This document shows, piece after piece, positions 27,357 to 36,724 of a stretch of 64,000 nucleotides of DNA (positions are counted from its first letter, which is position 1; each line of letters opens with the position of its first letter). Source of the DNA: Eutrophocola sp965662685 (GTDB lineage Bacteria > Pseudomonadota > Gammaproteobacteria > Pseudomonadales > Pseudohongiellaceae); NCBI GenBank assembly GCA_965662685.1, contig CBFIIQ010000006.1:22667-86666 (forward strand). The letters are read 5' to 3'. The notes beneath the pieces were generated by a model that saw only the letters and a list, made by a program, of their open reading frames with translations, had not been told where the DNA came from and searched no databases. Position numbers and translations under genes: made by a program.

Positions 27357-28529
27357 TTATGCAATATTATTGCGCAGTAGTCTTAACAGGGAGTTTTCGG
27401 CCTCATTGACACTTTCGGATTGCTGCGTTGTATTAATAGGCTCAATAATAACTTCTACTTCACCATCAAGATCCAGCACCTGAATTTGCAAGGGAAAAAA
27501 TTCTGGACGATCTTCTTTACTGAAAACGCCATTTAACGTAAAGATTTTACTAAACAATCCCGGCTCATCTTCATCCGTTTCAGTTGGGATAACATAATTC
27601 ACCTCGAAAATACCCTGGTCAATACTATCAGCAATGACTTCAATTTCTGCTCGTTGCAGGGCGCTGTCGATAGCGGCCCAGCTCCGTTCAAAGCCTGCTT
27701 CGAGATGCAGAATATCTTTTCCACCCGGGGTACTGAGAATATTTGCCTTGCCGCGACCATCAATATTTTCAGCAAGAAAAGAAACCGTAGATGCCTGATA
27801 AAGATCAGCCACATCCACCAGATAATTGGATAAATCAGTCAGGAAATCAAACTCCACATCCGGATCTGTAGAAGATTCAGGCCAATTCACCTGGTCAAGT
27901 ACTGGTATAGACTGCCCGACTGCAAGATGTAGCAGGCGAATCTCGGCACTGTCATTTTGAAAGCCCGGTTCCACCGTCACACGTATTTTTTCTTTAGTAA
28001 GGCTATTGCCTGCAAGCACAAACCAGCCGGTATCCAGAACACCTCTGGTTGGATTCTCAAAGGCTACACCGATACTCTTACTGGTCCAGTAATCTCTTAT
28101 TCTTGGCCATACTTCACTTGGGCTTACATCAACTATGACCCAGCTATCGCCACTCATACGCTGAATAACAACGCCTCTTTCAGAACGCCCGCTGAACGAC
28201 CTCGGTCGGGGAGCATCAAGAAAAGCCTGCGTGTTATTGGCAGACACCTGAGGAATGACCATCAGATCATCAATGATATAACTATCGTATTCGGCAGGGA
28301 TTGTAGTGCGAGGTAATACCTCGGCTTCCAGGTAATCGGCTTTCCGGTCACGCAGCAGACCTTCCTCCCCGGCAATATAATCGAGACCGGGAACAGGTAT
28401 GGAGGGAAGCATTGAGCAACCGCAAACCACAAAAAGGGAAATGAGAGAAACTGCCCTTGTGGTGATTTTAGCCACTACTGTATCAACTATCCTGGTTACT
28501 GGTTTTTTGATTGCTGCACTTTCCTGCAT
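27357..28529 (-). CDS. bamC: Outer membrane protein assembly factor BamC
   Basis: A 390-residue lipoprotein subunit of the BAM complex that inserts beta-barrel proteins in the outer membrane. The lipobox is V-C-G-C-S, after an unusually long N-terminal extension of about 38 residues. The unstructured lariat segment and two helix-grip domains follow (roughly 115-230 and 275-385). The position between dapA and purC is the standard one (dapA-bamC-purC). The real start may be one of the later codons of the extension, but no better ATG is seen. Confidence 0.9.
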   Translation of the reverse strand: MQESAAIKKPVTRIVDTVVAKITTRAVSLISLFVVCGCSMLPSIPVPGLDYIAGEEGLLRDRKADYLEAEVLPRTTIPAEYDSYIIDDLMVIPQVSANNTQAFLDAPRPRSFSGRSERGVVIQRMSGDSWVIVDVSPSEVWPRIRDYWTSKSIGVAFENPTRGVLDTGWFVLAGNSLTKEKIRVTVEPGFQNDSAEIRLLHLAVGQSIPVLDQVNWPESSTDPDVEFDFLTDLSNYLVDVADLYQASTVSFLAENIDGRGKANILSTPGGKDILHLEAGFERSWAAIDSALQRAEIEVIADSIDQGIFEVNYVIPTETDEDEPGLFSKIFTLNGVFSKEDRPEFFPLQIQVLDLDGEVEVIIEPINTTQQSESVNEAENSLLRLLRNNIA

Positions 28530-28658
28530 AGCAATTAATTTCTGATTTGTTTTGATTGTTTTTATCTCTGGAATTAATTAATTTTCGGCTCATAACATAA
28601 AACACAAAATAAAGGATCAGAGCTTTCCCTTTACGATCAGCTCTTTTCAATAGGCAAA

Positions 28659-29540
28659 TTACAAAGCGCCGGCTTCGTGAAGGGCAGCACGCAAAACTTC
28701 ATGAAACGTTTCATCAAGTTCAACCAGTGGTAGCCTGATTGCAGGCCCTATCATGCCCATTTCTTTTAACGCCCATTTCACCGGAATCGGGTTTGATTCC
28801 AGAAACAGCAATTCATGTAGTTTGGCAATTTTATTGTTAATTAAGTTCGCAGCTTCAGACTCGCCGGCTATAGCCAGTCTGCACATTTCGTGAAGAGGAC
28901 CTGGCACTACATTCGCTGTAACGGAAATGGAGCCTATAGCGCCAGCCAGCATTAACTCCAGCGAGGTTGCGTCATCCCCGGAATATACTGCGAAATCTTC
29001 ACCACATAATTGTAAAACTTCTTTGCCACGCGCTATATCGCCTGTTGCTTCTTTCACACCTACTATATTCGGCACTTCAGATAGAATTTTTATGGTTTCC
29101 GGCAACATATCACAGGCAGTTCTGCCTGGGACATTGTATAGAATCTGCGGGATATCAACACTTTCAGCAATTTTTCGATAATGCTCAACCAGACCACGCT
29201 GAGTGGGTTTGTTGTAATAAGGCGTCACCAACAGGCAGGCATCCGCACCTGCTTTTTTTGCCGCTTGCGTAAGTTCAATGGCTTCAGTAGTTGAATTAGC
29301 CCCGGTGCCCGCTATGACAGGAATACTGCCGGCGACTTCTTTCACTACATGAGTAATAACGGTGCAGTGCTCCTCGACATCCAGAGTGGCAGACTCACCT
29401 GTGGTTCCTACTGCCACAATGGCATCGGTTCCCTGTTCAAGATGCCATTCCAACAGACGTGACATGGCAGGCAAATCAAGACTTCCATCTGCTTTCAGCG
29501 GAGTAACTATTGCAACAATACTGCCCTTTATCATATTCAC
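28659..29540 (-). CDS. dapA: 4-hydroxy-tetrahydrodipicolinate synthase
   Basis: A 293-residue TIM-barrel aldolase that condenses pyruvate with aspartate semialdehyde, the first committed step to diaminopimelate and lysine. The Schiff-base lysine is Lys163 in G-V-K-E-A-T-G, the catalytic tyrosine is Tyr135 in L-Y-N-V-P-G-R-T, and G-T-T-G-E-S is near residue 45. The GTG at 29540 is preferred because an AGAGA sits at a suitable distance; an ATG two codons later is possible. bamC follows after 129 bp. Confidence 0.97.
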   Translation of the reverse strand: MNMIKGSIVAIVTPLKADGSLDLPAMSRLLEWHLEQGTDAIVAVGTTGESATLDVEEHCTVITHVVKEVAGSIPVIAGTGANSTTEAIELTQAAKKAGADACLLVTPYYNKPTQRGLVEHYRKIAESVDIPQILYNVPGRTACDMLPETIKILSEVPNIVGVKEATGDIARGKEVLQLCGEDFAVYSGDDATSLELMLAGAIGSISVTANVVPGPLHEMCRLAIAGESEAANLINNKIAKLHELLFLESNPIPVKWALKEMGMIGPAIRLPLVELDETFHEVLRAALHEAGAL

Positions 29541-29710
29541 AATTAATCTCTGTTTTTTATACTGGAGCCTGCTAACAGCCCTGATACTGAGCGCTTCAGT
29601 CTGTAGACAAATAAATATCGATTATGTTCAGACTGGATGCCTGATGAAAGCGGCTAATTTTAGCTTAACCCAAGGCAAGTTAACACCGGAAAACAACAGG
29701 GACTTCAGTA

Positions 29711-30805
29711 TCACGCAGGGCTGTCGGGATCATTACTAATTGGCCATGCCCTGATTACAGCCTTCAGAAAAGTGGCCAGCGGGATTGCGAAAAACACGCC
29801 CCAGAATCCCCACATTCCACCGAATACCAGTACAGCAGTGATTATCGCTATGGGATGTAGATTAACGGTTTCGGAAAAAATCAGTGGAACCAGGATATTA
29901 CCGTCAATAAGCTGCAGAACAGCATAGGCCACTAAAATTTGTGCCAGTTCAGCGCTAAAACCCCATTGAAAAAATGCGACAAGAAAGATTGGTATTGTAG
30001 CCACAGTAGCTCCGACATAGGGAACAATGACAGAAAGGCCGACCAATACCGCGAGAATCAAGGGATAATTTAAATCAAAAAGTGAAAAAAGTACAAAACT
30101 GGAGGTACCAACTATAAAGATTTCCAGAGCTTTACCGCGGATATAATTGGCTAGCTGATCATTCATTTCATGCCAGACCTGAGCCATGATTGGGCGTTTT
30201 TCAGGAAGCCAGCTCTCAAGGAAAGTGAGGAGCTTTTCAGAATCCTTGAGCATGAAAAAGACCATGATAGGTACCAGGATCGTGTATACGACAATTGTCA
30301 CCAGCCTGGTGATACTGGCCACGGAGTAAGACAGCAATATCTGCCCAAACTGCCCTATTTCACCCTGCATATTATCAAGCCACTGCTCGACCTGGGTTTG
30401 CGAAAATAGTTCCGGATAATTTTCTGGCAACAACAAAAACAAGGAGCGCAGCTGATTAACCATAGTGGGCAGCTCATCGATGAACAAAGACAGTCTGCTC
30501 CAGCTAAAAGGAAGGAAAAACAGGAAAATTATCAGGGTTACGCCAAGAAAAATTACATAGACAAGATAAACGGAGATCACGCGAGGCACGTTGATCTTAA
30601 CCAGTGAATTCACCAGACCTTGCAACATGAAGGTAAGTACCATGGCCCATAAAAGTGGCGCTATGACGCCCCCCATGGTAAGCATGATTACCGTACCTGC
30701 AACCAGTAACAGGGTAAATATTAACGCTTCTTCTTCTGAAAAATAGCGCTCATACAATCCACTAAATACTCTAATCATGCTTTGCCTGTTATTAGCTTTC
30801 ATCAC
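29711..30805 (-). CDS. AI-2E family transporter (PerM-like)
   Basis: A 364-residue polytopic inner membrane protein with about eight hydrophobic segments. The C-terminal part carries the family's G-x-x-V-P-Y-V-G-A and D-G-N-I-L-V-P-L-I-F motifs. The superfamily includes TqsA-type autoinducer-2 exporters and PerM, and the substrate of this member is unknown. It starts at GTG 30805 or the adjoining ATG 30802. It lies between the TusA-like gene and dapA, all leftward. Confidence 0.85.
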   Translation of the reverse strand: MMKANNRQSMIRVFSGLYERYFSEEEALIFTLLLVAGTVIMLTMGGVIAPLLWAMVLTFMLQGLVNSLVKINVPRVISVYLVYVIFLGVTLIIFLFFLPFSWSRLSLFIDELPTMVNQLRSLFLLLPENYPELFSQTQVEQWLDNMQGEIGQFGQILLSYSVASITRLVTIVVYTILVPIMVFFMLKDSEKLLTFLESWLPEKRPIMAQVWHEMNDQLANYIRGKALEIFIVGTSSFVLFSLFDLNYPLILAVLVGLSVIVPYVGATVATIPIFLVAFFQWGFSAELAQILVAYAVLQLIDGNILVPLIFSETVNLHPIAIITAVLVFGGMWGFWGVFFAIPLATFLKAVIRAWPISNDPDSPA

Positions 30806-30879
30806 TTGTTAGCATCCGCTACCTGGATTAATCGGTAATTCCGGACAGCCACTTTTTTGCCTGCTGGTGCGTTTGAAGA

Positions 30880-31113
30880 TCAACTTTTTTGAATCCAGTA
30901 ATAGAACTTACCGTCTGACTTTTCGACTTCCAGTAACTGGTTGCCACTTTGCTGCATAAATACCTGAAAATCCCGTTCTGAGCCTGGGTCGGTTGCGATT
31001 ACCTTGACGATTTGCCCTGAAAGCATCTTGTTTAGGGATTGCTTGGTTTTAAGCAAAGGCAATGGGCAAGTCAGGCCGCACAAATCCAGTTCTATATCGA
31101 TTGAAGTTTGCAT
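30880..31113 (-). CDS. TusA/SirA-like sulfur carrier protein
   Basis: A 77-residue small protein of the TusA family. The conserved C-P-x-P motif is seen in G-L-T-C-P-L-P-L-L-K-T-K (Cys16), with an additional Cys12 just before it. Family members relay persulfide sulfur, for example to tRNA thiolation, or act in other redox processes. Next to a PerM-type gene the exact role is open. It diverges from the M48 protease gene. Confidence 0.88.
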   Translation of the reverse strand: MQTSIDIELDLCGLTCPLPLLKTKQSLNKMLSGQIVKVIATDPGSERDFQVFMQQSGNQLLEVEKSDGKFYYWIQKS

Positions 31114-31195
31114 CCGGCAATTTTAGCAAGTGCACGGTAAAAAACCGAGTTAAGCTTTGCAATAATGTGTATTATTAAGGGTCTAAAGAGGTGTA

Positions 31196-32683
31196 ATGCC
31201 TGTTTCTATCATCAAAGCTTCCCCAAATAACATACCAATGCCAATACAACGTCATTTCATGCCAGCCATACTACTCCTTCTCATCCTTTTGAGTTTGGGG
31301 AGGCAAGCATATGCCCAGGTAAATTTACCGGTATTGGGCGATTCCGTCTCCGGCACTATTTCTACCCAGCAGGAATACGAATTTGGACGAGAACTGTTAC
31401 GTCAGATCCGCAGGGAAACCACCATGCTGGAAGACCCGCTGATGATGGAGTACATCATCAGTCTTACTTACAAGCTTGCAGTAAAGAGTGAGCTGCGCGA
31501 CCACCGCCTGGAATTCGTCCTGATCGATAATGAAATTCTGAATGCTTTTGCGGCTCCGGGAGGCATCGTAGGCGTTAATGCCGGTCTCTTCCTGTTTGCC
31601 GAAAATGAAGGCCAATTTGCCTCTGTACTGGCGCATGAGCTGGCGCATATTAGCCAACGTCATTATGCCCGTTCAGTGCAGGAAGCCCAGAAAAGTGCGC
31701 TGCCAAGTGTTGCAGGCCTGCTTGCCAGCCTTATTATTGCTTCGACAGTAGGCGGCGATGCCGGCCAGGCTGCACTAATGACCACTCAGGCTGTTGGCCA
31801 GGAAAACCGCTTACGTTACAGCAGAAGTAATGAACAGGAAGCTGACCGTATCGGCATTAGAACACTCTACAATGCCGGCTTTGATCCAAATGATATGGCC
31901 GGAATGTTTGAGCAGATGATGCGTATGCAAAGTTATTCCCGCAGATTACCGGAATTCCTCTCGACCCATCCCCTTGATGAGAATCGAATCGCAGACAGCA
32001 AGAATCGCTCCAATGTACTGCCCCCGGTTCAGCATGCCCAGAGTCTCGAGTTCCTGCTTATGAAGCAACGGGCCACCCTGCATTACGCAAATGACAAGGA
32101 TGCAATTATTCAGGCTTTGCAAAGAGATTTACCGCAACTCAATGGTGCCGAGGAAGATGCCGCGATCTATGGCATTGCCTTGGGACAGCTTTATAACGGT
32201 CAGCATGTTCAGGCCTCGCAAACGCTCGATAGCCTGTTAAAGAAAGACCCTACCAGAATCACCTATGTCATGCTGGAAGCAGATATAGCACGCGAAGCTG
32301 GCAATTTTGAAAAGGCGCTAGGCATCCTGGAAAAAAATCTGAGAATTAACCCAGACAACCATCCACTTTCCATGTCATACGCCAGCACGCTAAATGCCGA
32401 TGGGCGCTATAGCGACGCCGCTGCTGCATTGGAAAAACAATCCCTGGTGCAACCGAATGATCCGGAATTATGGTACCAGCTGGCAGAAATTCAGGGGAAA
32501 GCTGGCAATATCAGTAAAGTTCATCAGGCCAGAGGCGAGTTTTTCATCACCATCGGTGATTTCACTCGTGCTCGCAACCAGTTTAACCTGGCCCTCAATA
32601 TGGAAAACGACAGACTGCTGAAAGCACGGATACAGCAGCGTCTGGATTACATTCGTAATCTTCAGAACAGATATTACCGATAG
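31196..32683 (+). CDS. bepA: Periplasmic M48 metalloprotease/chaperone, BepA type
   Basis: A 495-residue secreted protein with a signal peptide ending near Q-A-Y-A-Q. The M48 zinc motif H-E-L-A-H is at residues 147-151 and the third ligand lies in N-E-Q-E-A-D (about 211). The C-terminal half, from about residue 285, is tetratricopeptide-like, matching the BepA architecture (protease plus TPR). BepA degrades or rescues stalled outer membrane proteins such as LptD together with the BAM complex. AGAGG precedes the ATG at 31196. Confidence 0.9.
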   Translation: MPVSIIKASPNNIPMPIQRHFMPAILLLLILLSLGRQAYAQVNLPVLGDSVSGTISTQQEYEFGRELLRQIRRETTMLEDPLMMEYIISLTYKLAVKSELRDHRLEFVLIDNEILNAFAAPGGIVGVNAGLFLFAENEGQFASVLAHELAHISQRHYARSVQEAQKSALPSVAGLLASLIIASTVGGDAGQAALMTTQAVGQENRLRYSRSNEQEADRIGIRTLYNAGFDPNDMAGMFEQMMRMQSYSRRLPEFLSTHPLDENRIADSKNRSNVLPPVQHAQSLEFLLMKQRATLHYANDKDAIIQALQRDLPQLNGAEEDAAIYGIALGQLYNGQHVQASQTLDSLLKKDPTRITYVMLEADIAREAGNFEKALGILEKNLRINPDNHPLSMSYASTLNADGRYSDAAAALEKQSLVQPNDPELWYQLAEIQGKAGNISKVHQARGEFFITIGDFTRARNQFNLALNMENDRLLKARIQQRLDYIRNLQNRYYR

Positions 32684-32712
32684 CTCACCCGGCTCTTTTA
32701 AGCTTTTACTAT

Positions 32713-33789
32713 TCAGACATCCTGCTGTGATTGACGAAAGTCGAGCATACGTTGCAGTGGCAGCATTGCCTTTTCGCATAATGAAGGCTCGACATGAATC
32801 TGATTACTGCCATTGAGCAATGAATCATAAAGCGTCTCCAGAGTATTCATTCCCATCCAGGGACACTGGGCACAACTGCGACATGTCGCCCCTTCCCCCG
32901 CTGTTGGTGCCAAAACAAATTCCTTATCCGGCGCCAGTTGCTGCATTTTGTAAAATATTCCGGCATCTGTTGCCACGATAAAGGTCTTTTCCGGCCTTTC
33001 ACAAGCTGCCTTGATAATCTGTGTTGTTGAGCCAACCACATCAGCTTGTTCCAGTATGGCCATTGGCGATTCCGGATGCGCCAGTATTGCCGCATCAGGA
33101 TGTAAATGACGCATGCTATCCAGCGCGCGGGTTTTGAATTCCTCATGCACGATACAGGCGCCATCCCAGATAAGCATGTTTTCAGCACCTGTTTTTTTCT
33201 GAATATAATTTCCCAGATGTTTGTCTGGACCCCAGATCACTGACTTTCCTTGAGTAGTCAGATGTTCTACTACATCAAGAGCAATTGCCGAGGTCACTAC
33301 CCAGTCTGCCCGGGCTTTTACTTCAGCTGATGTATTGGCATAAACCACTACTTCATGATCAGGATGGGCATCGCAGAAACTGGCAAAGGTATCTGCAGGA
33401 CAGCCAAGATCAAGAGAACAGGTCGCCTCAAGCGTTGGCATAAGGATTGTTTTTTCCGGATTGAGGATCTTCGCTGTTTCACCCATAAACTTGACACCGG
33501 CCACTGCAATCGTTTGCGCATCAGATTGATTACCAAAGCGAGCCATCTCCAGTGAATCAGCAACCAAGCCGCCGGTTTCTTCAGCCAGTGATTGCAGTAA
33601 GGCATCGGTATAATAATGGGCAACCAGAACCGCGTTGCGCTCCTTTAGCAAGGTACTGATTTTCGCTTTTAATTCATCTGCCTTATCCACAGACAAGGCA
33701 TACTGGCCAGGCACTTTGTCGAGATAGGATTTAACAAGGCTTCGCTCTGCAGCGAATTCAGATTCAGGGTTCTTATTGAGTAATGTCAT
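32713..33789 (-). CDS. nadA: Quinolinate synthase
   Basis: A 4Fe-4S enzyme that condenses iminoaspartate with DHAP to quinolinate in NAD synthesis. Cluster cysteines are identifiable in A-T-C-S-L-D-L-G-C, W-D-G-A-C-I-V-H-E-E and the C-terminal C-R-S-C-A-Q-C-P-W-M. The open frame extends to 33852. I chose the ATG at 33789 (358 residues, close to the usual 350) because the first 21 residues of the longer form do not look like the family. It is convergent with bepA. Confidence 0.95.
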   Translation of the reverse strand: MTLLNKNPESEFAAERSLVKSYLDKVPGQYALSVDKADELKAKISTLLKERNAVLVAHYYTDALLQSLAEETGGLVADSLEMARFGNQSDAQTIAVAGVKFMGETAKILNPEKTILMPTLEATCSLDLGCPADTFASFCDAHPDHEVVVYANTSAEVKARADWVVTSAIALDVVEHLTTQGKSVIWGPDKHLGNYIQKKTGAENMLIWDGACIVHEEFKTRALDSMRHLHPDAAILAHPESPMAILEQADVVGSTTQIIKAACERPEKTFIVATDAGIFYKMQQLAPDKEFVLAPTAGEGATCRSCAQCPWMGMNTLETLYDSLLNGSNQIHVEPSLCEKAMLPLQRMLDFRQSQQDV

Positions 33790-33978
33790 AAACTTTCTGG
33801 AGTCGAAATAAAGACAGCTAATATACCATATTAGATTTCCCAACTTATGCAATAAAAACTCTGAATATCTTTCATGGCAACTTTTTTGACGTGGGTTTCC
33901 AGGCGTTTAAACTGGACGCGGCACAGTTAGCTGTTTATTCTTTGCTGACAAATTTTCTGCAAGCAAATTAAATCCAAA

Positions 33979-34947
33979 ATGGCTTCAGTTTTATTACCAA
34001 CCAATGAGAACCTTCAGTTACTGCGCCGTGTTTTACGTGATGGCGGCCTGGTGGCTGTTCCTACCGAAACTGTCTATGGGCTGGCCGCAAATGCATTTAA
34101 TAGCTCAGCTTGTGAAAACATCTACAAGTCCAAGGGACGTCCGGCGACAGATCCTTTGATCTGTCATGTCGCCTCAGTTTCCATTGCTCAAAACATTGCC
34201 AGCTTTAATAACCTGTCAAAACATCTTGCTGATTTGTTCTGGCCTGGGCCATTAACGCTTATTCTCCCAAAAGCCCAGCTTATTCCCGATAGTGTTACTG
34301 CTGGACTGGACAGTGTCGGTGTGCGCTGCCCGCTACACCCGGTTTTTCGTCAGTTAATAGAAACCCTTGAGTTTCCCCTGGCGGCACCAAGCGCAAATCC
34401 TTTTGCCTATATAAGTCCTACCACTGCAGCCCATGTCGCCGACAACCTTGGCGATAGAATTGACTATATTCTTGATGGTGGACCGAGCGCACTTGGACTG
34501 GAGTCAACTATTGTGGATGCGAGGAATGAATCTGCTCCTGTTTTACTAAGACATGGTGCTTTGGGCAAAAGTGAAATAGAAGCTCGTGCCGGTATCAAGC
34601 TTACTGACAAGGGCTCTTCAATAACTGATGGGCCTGCTGTGGCGCCAGGCAGCGCCATCAAGCATTACAGCCCAATGACTCCACTGCTTATCAGTCCAGA
34701 CCCTCTGGCACACTATGAGTCCAGTCAAAAAGCCTATCTGGTATGGAAAAAACCAGACGGTATTATTTATGACAACCTGTTCTGGCTAAGTGCCAATGGC
34801 TCTCTCGAAGAAGCAGGAGCCAGACTTTATGCAGCCCTGCATGAAATAGACCGTAGGGGATACAGTCAAATAATCGCGCAATCTTTTCCTGAGGAAGATA
34901 TCGGCAGCGCTCTCAATGATCGCCTGCGACGCGCCGCTGCAAAATAA
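33979..34947 (+). CDS. L-threonylcarbamoyladenylate synthase, Sua5 type
   Basis: A 322-residue enzyme that makes threonylcarbamoyl-AMP from threonine, bicarbonate and ATP, the first step of the t6A37 modification of tRNA. The N-terminal YrdC domain has the K-S-K-G-R-P-x-x-D-P-L motif and S-V-G-V-R-C-P. The linker carries the K-H-Y-S-P signature of Sua5, followed by the C-terminal Sua5 domain. This is longer than E. coli TsaC (about 190), which lacks that domain. It is divergent from nadA. Confidence 0.94.
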   Translation: MASVLLPTNENLQLLRRVLRDGGLVAVPTETVYGLAANAFNSSACENIYKSKGRPATDPLICHVASVSIAQNIASFNNLSKHLADLFWPGPLTLILPKAQLIPDSVTAGLDSVGVRCPLHPVFRQLIETLEFPLAAPSANPFAYISPTTAAHVADNLGDRIDYILDGGPSALGLESTIVDARNESAPVLLRHGALGKSEIEARAGIKLTDKGSSITDGPAVAPGSAIKHYSPMTPLLISPDPLAHYESSQKAYLVWKKPDGIIYDNLFWLSANGSLEEAGARLYAALHEIDRRGYSQIIAQSFPEEDIGSALNDRLRRAAAK

Positions 34948-35020
34948 TCCCTGCACAAGCAGCGCATATACAAACAGCGCTGTATTGAATTACAAAAGCA
35001 ATTAAAAAAAATCAAATAAA

Positions 35021-35051
35021 AAAGGGACCCGAATCAATTCCGGGTCCCTTT
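35021..35051 (-). terminator. Rho-independent terminator after tRNA-Lys
   Basis: An 11-bp perfect stem (AAAGGGACCCG against CGGGTCCCTTT) with a 9-base loop. On the minus strand it is followed by a run of Ts and lies 5 bp after the tRNA-Lys 3' end. It may also act weakly on the rightward Sua5 transcript. Confidence 0.88.
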
Positions 35052-35055
35052 GTGT

Positions 35056-35131
35056 TGGTGGGGCGTGTGCGACTCGAACGCACGACCAATTGGTTAAAAG
35101 CCAACTGCTCTACCGACTGAGCTAACGCCCC
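35056..35131 (-). tRNA. tRNA-Lys (TTT anticodon)
   Basis: A 76-nt minus-strand cloverleaf with acceptor GGGGCGT against ACGCCCC, anticodon loop C-T-TTT-A-A, T-loop GTTCGAGTC and an encoded CCA. It is a single gene with its own terminator. I found no convincing -35/-10 pair upstream. Confidence 0.97.
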
Positions 35132-35151
35132 AAAACTTTTCTTTCAATTCC

Positions 35152-35175
35152 TGTCTAAAACATGTTTTGCAGACA
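35152..35175. repeat. Imperfect dyad upstream of tRNA-Lys
   Basis: TGTCT and AGACA flank an AAAACATGTTTT palindrome, about 20-45 bp upstream of the tRNA-Lys 5' end. It could be a regulatory site or chance; the motif is AT-rich and unrecognised. Confidence 0.3.
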
Positions 35176-35354
35176 TGCCTTGAAACATACTATAAAACGA
35201 TGATATCTATGCTGAGATTCAGGCAATTGCCCCTGTATACGCCAGCACTTGATGAACAGATCCATCGCCCTAAAACAAAGGCGCACATACTACTCAAAAA
35301 GTAAAAAAAAACAAGCCCTAATCGAGACTTATATCCAGATCAGGTAACCCGGAT

Positions 35355-36041
35355 TTATTCGCAATAAAGGGTAGGATCAACAATACCTGCCTCGGCAAAA
35401 CCTTTGCGACGCAAACGACAACTGTCACATTTGCCACAGGCCCTGCCAGCAGAGTCTGCCTGGTAGCACGATGTGGTTTTACTGTAATCTACTCCCAGCT
35501 TGATGCCCTTGCTGATTATCTCGGCTTTTGTCAGATCGATGAGAGGTGTCTTGATCACAATAGACTCCCCTTCTACCCCCATCTTCGTGGCCAGGTTAGC
35601 CATTTTCTGGAAAGCATTGATAAAGTCAGGACGACAATCCGGATAGCCTGAATAATCCAGAGCATTAACCCCTATAAAAATAACCCTGGCTGATAAAACT
35701 TCGGCCCATCCGAGAGCATAGGCAAGAAATACAGTATTACGAGCCGGGACATAGGTTACAGGAATGCCTTCACTTTCCTCTTCCGGAACATCTATTGCAG
35801 AATCAGTCAGCGCCGAGCCACCAATACCACGCATATCAACCGGAATAATTTTGTAATCCTTTACTCTGGCGATACTGGCAAGTTTTTCTGCGGCTTCCAG
35901 TTCAACACGATGCCTTTGCCCATAATCAAAGCTCAAGCCATAGCATTCATACCCTTCTGCCTGTGCAATAGCCAGACAAGTAGCGGAATCCAGTCCGCCG
36001 GAAAGTAAAACAACAGCTCTGTCATTGCTCTTCGGGGTCAT
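35355..36041 (-). CDS. queC: 7-cyano-7-deazaguanine synthase
   Basis: A 228-residue ATP-dependent enzyme that converts 7-carboxy-7-deazaguanine to preQ0 with ammonia. The PP-loop S-G-G-L-D-S is at residues 14-19, and the C-terminal zinc cysteines appear in C-Y-Q-A-D and C-G-K-C-D-S-C. It starts 2 bp after the queE stop, so translation is probably coupled. queE-queC form a two-gene leftward unit. Confidence 0.97.
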   Translation of the reverse strand: MTPKSNDRAVVLLSGGLDSATCLAIAQAEGYECYGLSFDYGQRHRVELEAAEKLASIARVKDYKIIPVDMRGIGGSALTDSAIDVPEEESEGIPVTYVPARNTVFLAYALGWAEVLSARVIFIGVNALDYSGYPDCRPDFINAFQKMANLATKMGVEGESIVIKTPLIDLTKAEIISKGIKLGVDYSKTTSCYQADSAGRACGKCDSCRLRRKGFAEAGIVDPTLYCE

Positions 36042-36043
36042 GA

Positions 36044-36691
36044 TTAATATCCTGGTTTATTACCCCAAAGGTATTTATGCAACTGCACCTGAAGTCTGAC
36101 ATCAAGCTGATCAGCGAGTACCCAATCAGCCAGTTCACGGGCCTCCAGTTCTTCATTGCTTGGCGAAAACAGCACGTCCTCAACTTTATCAGCCAACTTG
36201 AATTGTTCAACTTTTCCGCAGGCCCATTCATAATCTTCCCGGTTACATATGACAAATTTAACCTGATCAAGTCTATTCAGATAAGCAATATTGCTTTCAA
36301 GATTTCTCTTCATCTCACCGGAACCTGGAGTTTTTAAATCCAGCACCTTGATTACGCGCTCATCAACCCTGGACACATCCATTGCGCCGCTGGTTTCCAA
36401 TGAAACCTCATAACCAAGTTCACAAAGCTGACGTAACAAATCAATGCAATTTTCCTGGGCAAGCGGTTCACCCCCGGTCACTGTAATATATTTCGTCTGG
36501 TACTGTTTAAGTTCCTGCACGATCTGGTCAATATCATAGATAACACCGCCACTAAAAGCATAAGCGGTATCACAATACTGACAGCGTAGTGGACAACCCG
36601 TGAGACGAATAAAAATTGTTGGCCGACCAACTGTTCTGGCTTCGCCCTGAAGGGAATAAAAAATTTCGGTTATGCGCAGTGTAGCGGTCAT
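36044..36691 (-). CDS. queE: 7-carboxy-7-deazaguanine synthase (radical SAM)
   Basis: A 215-residue radical SAM enzyme that rearranges 6-carboxytetrahydropterin to 7-carboxy-7-deazaguanine. The cluster motif C-P-L-R-C-Q-Y-C gives Cys33, Cys37 and Cys40. The S-L-Q-G-E motif at about 13-17 and the T-G-G-E-P-L motif are present. It acts between queD (15.6 kb) and queC. It is placed directly after the tol-pal cluster on the same strand, 33 bp after the cpoB stop. Confidence 0.96.
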   Translation of the reverse strand: MTATLRITEIFYSLQGEARTVGRPTIFIRLTGCPLRCQYCDTAYAFSGGVIYDIDQIVQELKQYQTKYITVTGGEPLAQENCIDLLRQLCELGYEVSLETSGAMDVSRVDERVIKVLDLKTPGSGEMKRNLESNIAYLNRLDQVKFVICNREDYEWACGKVEQFKLADKVEDVLFSPSNEELEARELADWVLADQLDVRLQVQLHKYLWGNKPGY

Positions 36692-36724
36692 GATCTGCTT
36701 GAACGATTTGGAAGGGAAAAATAA

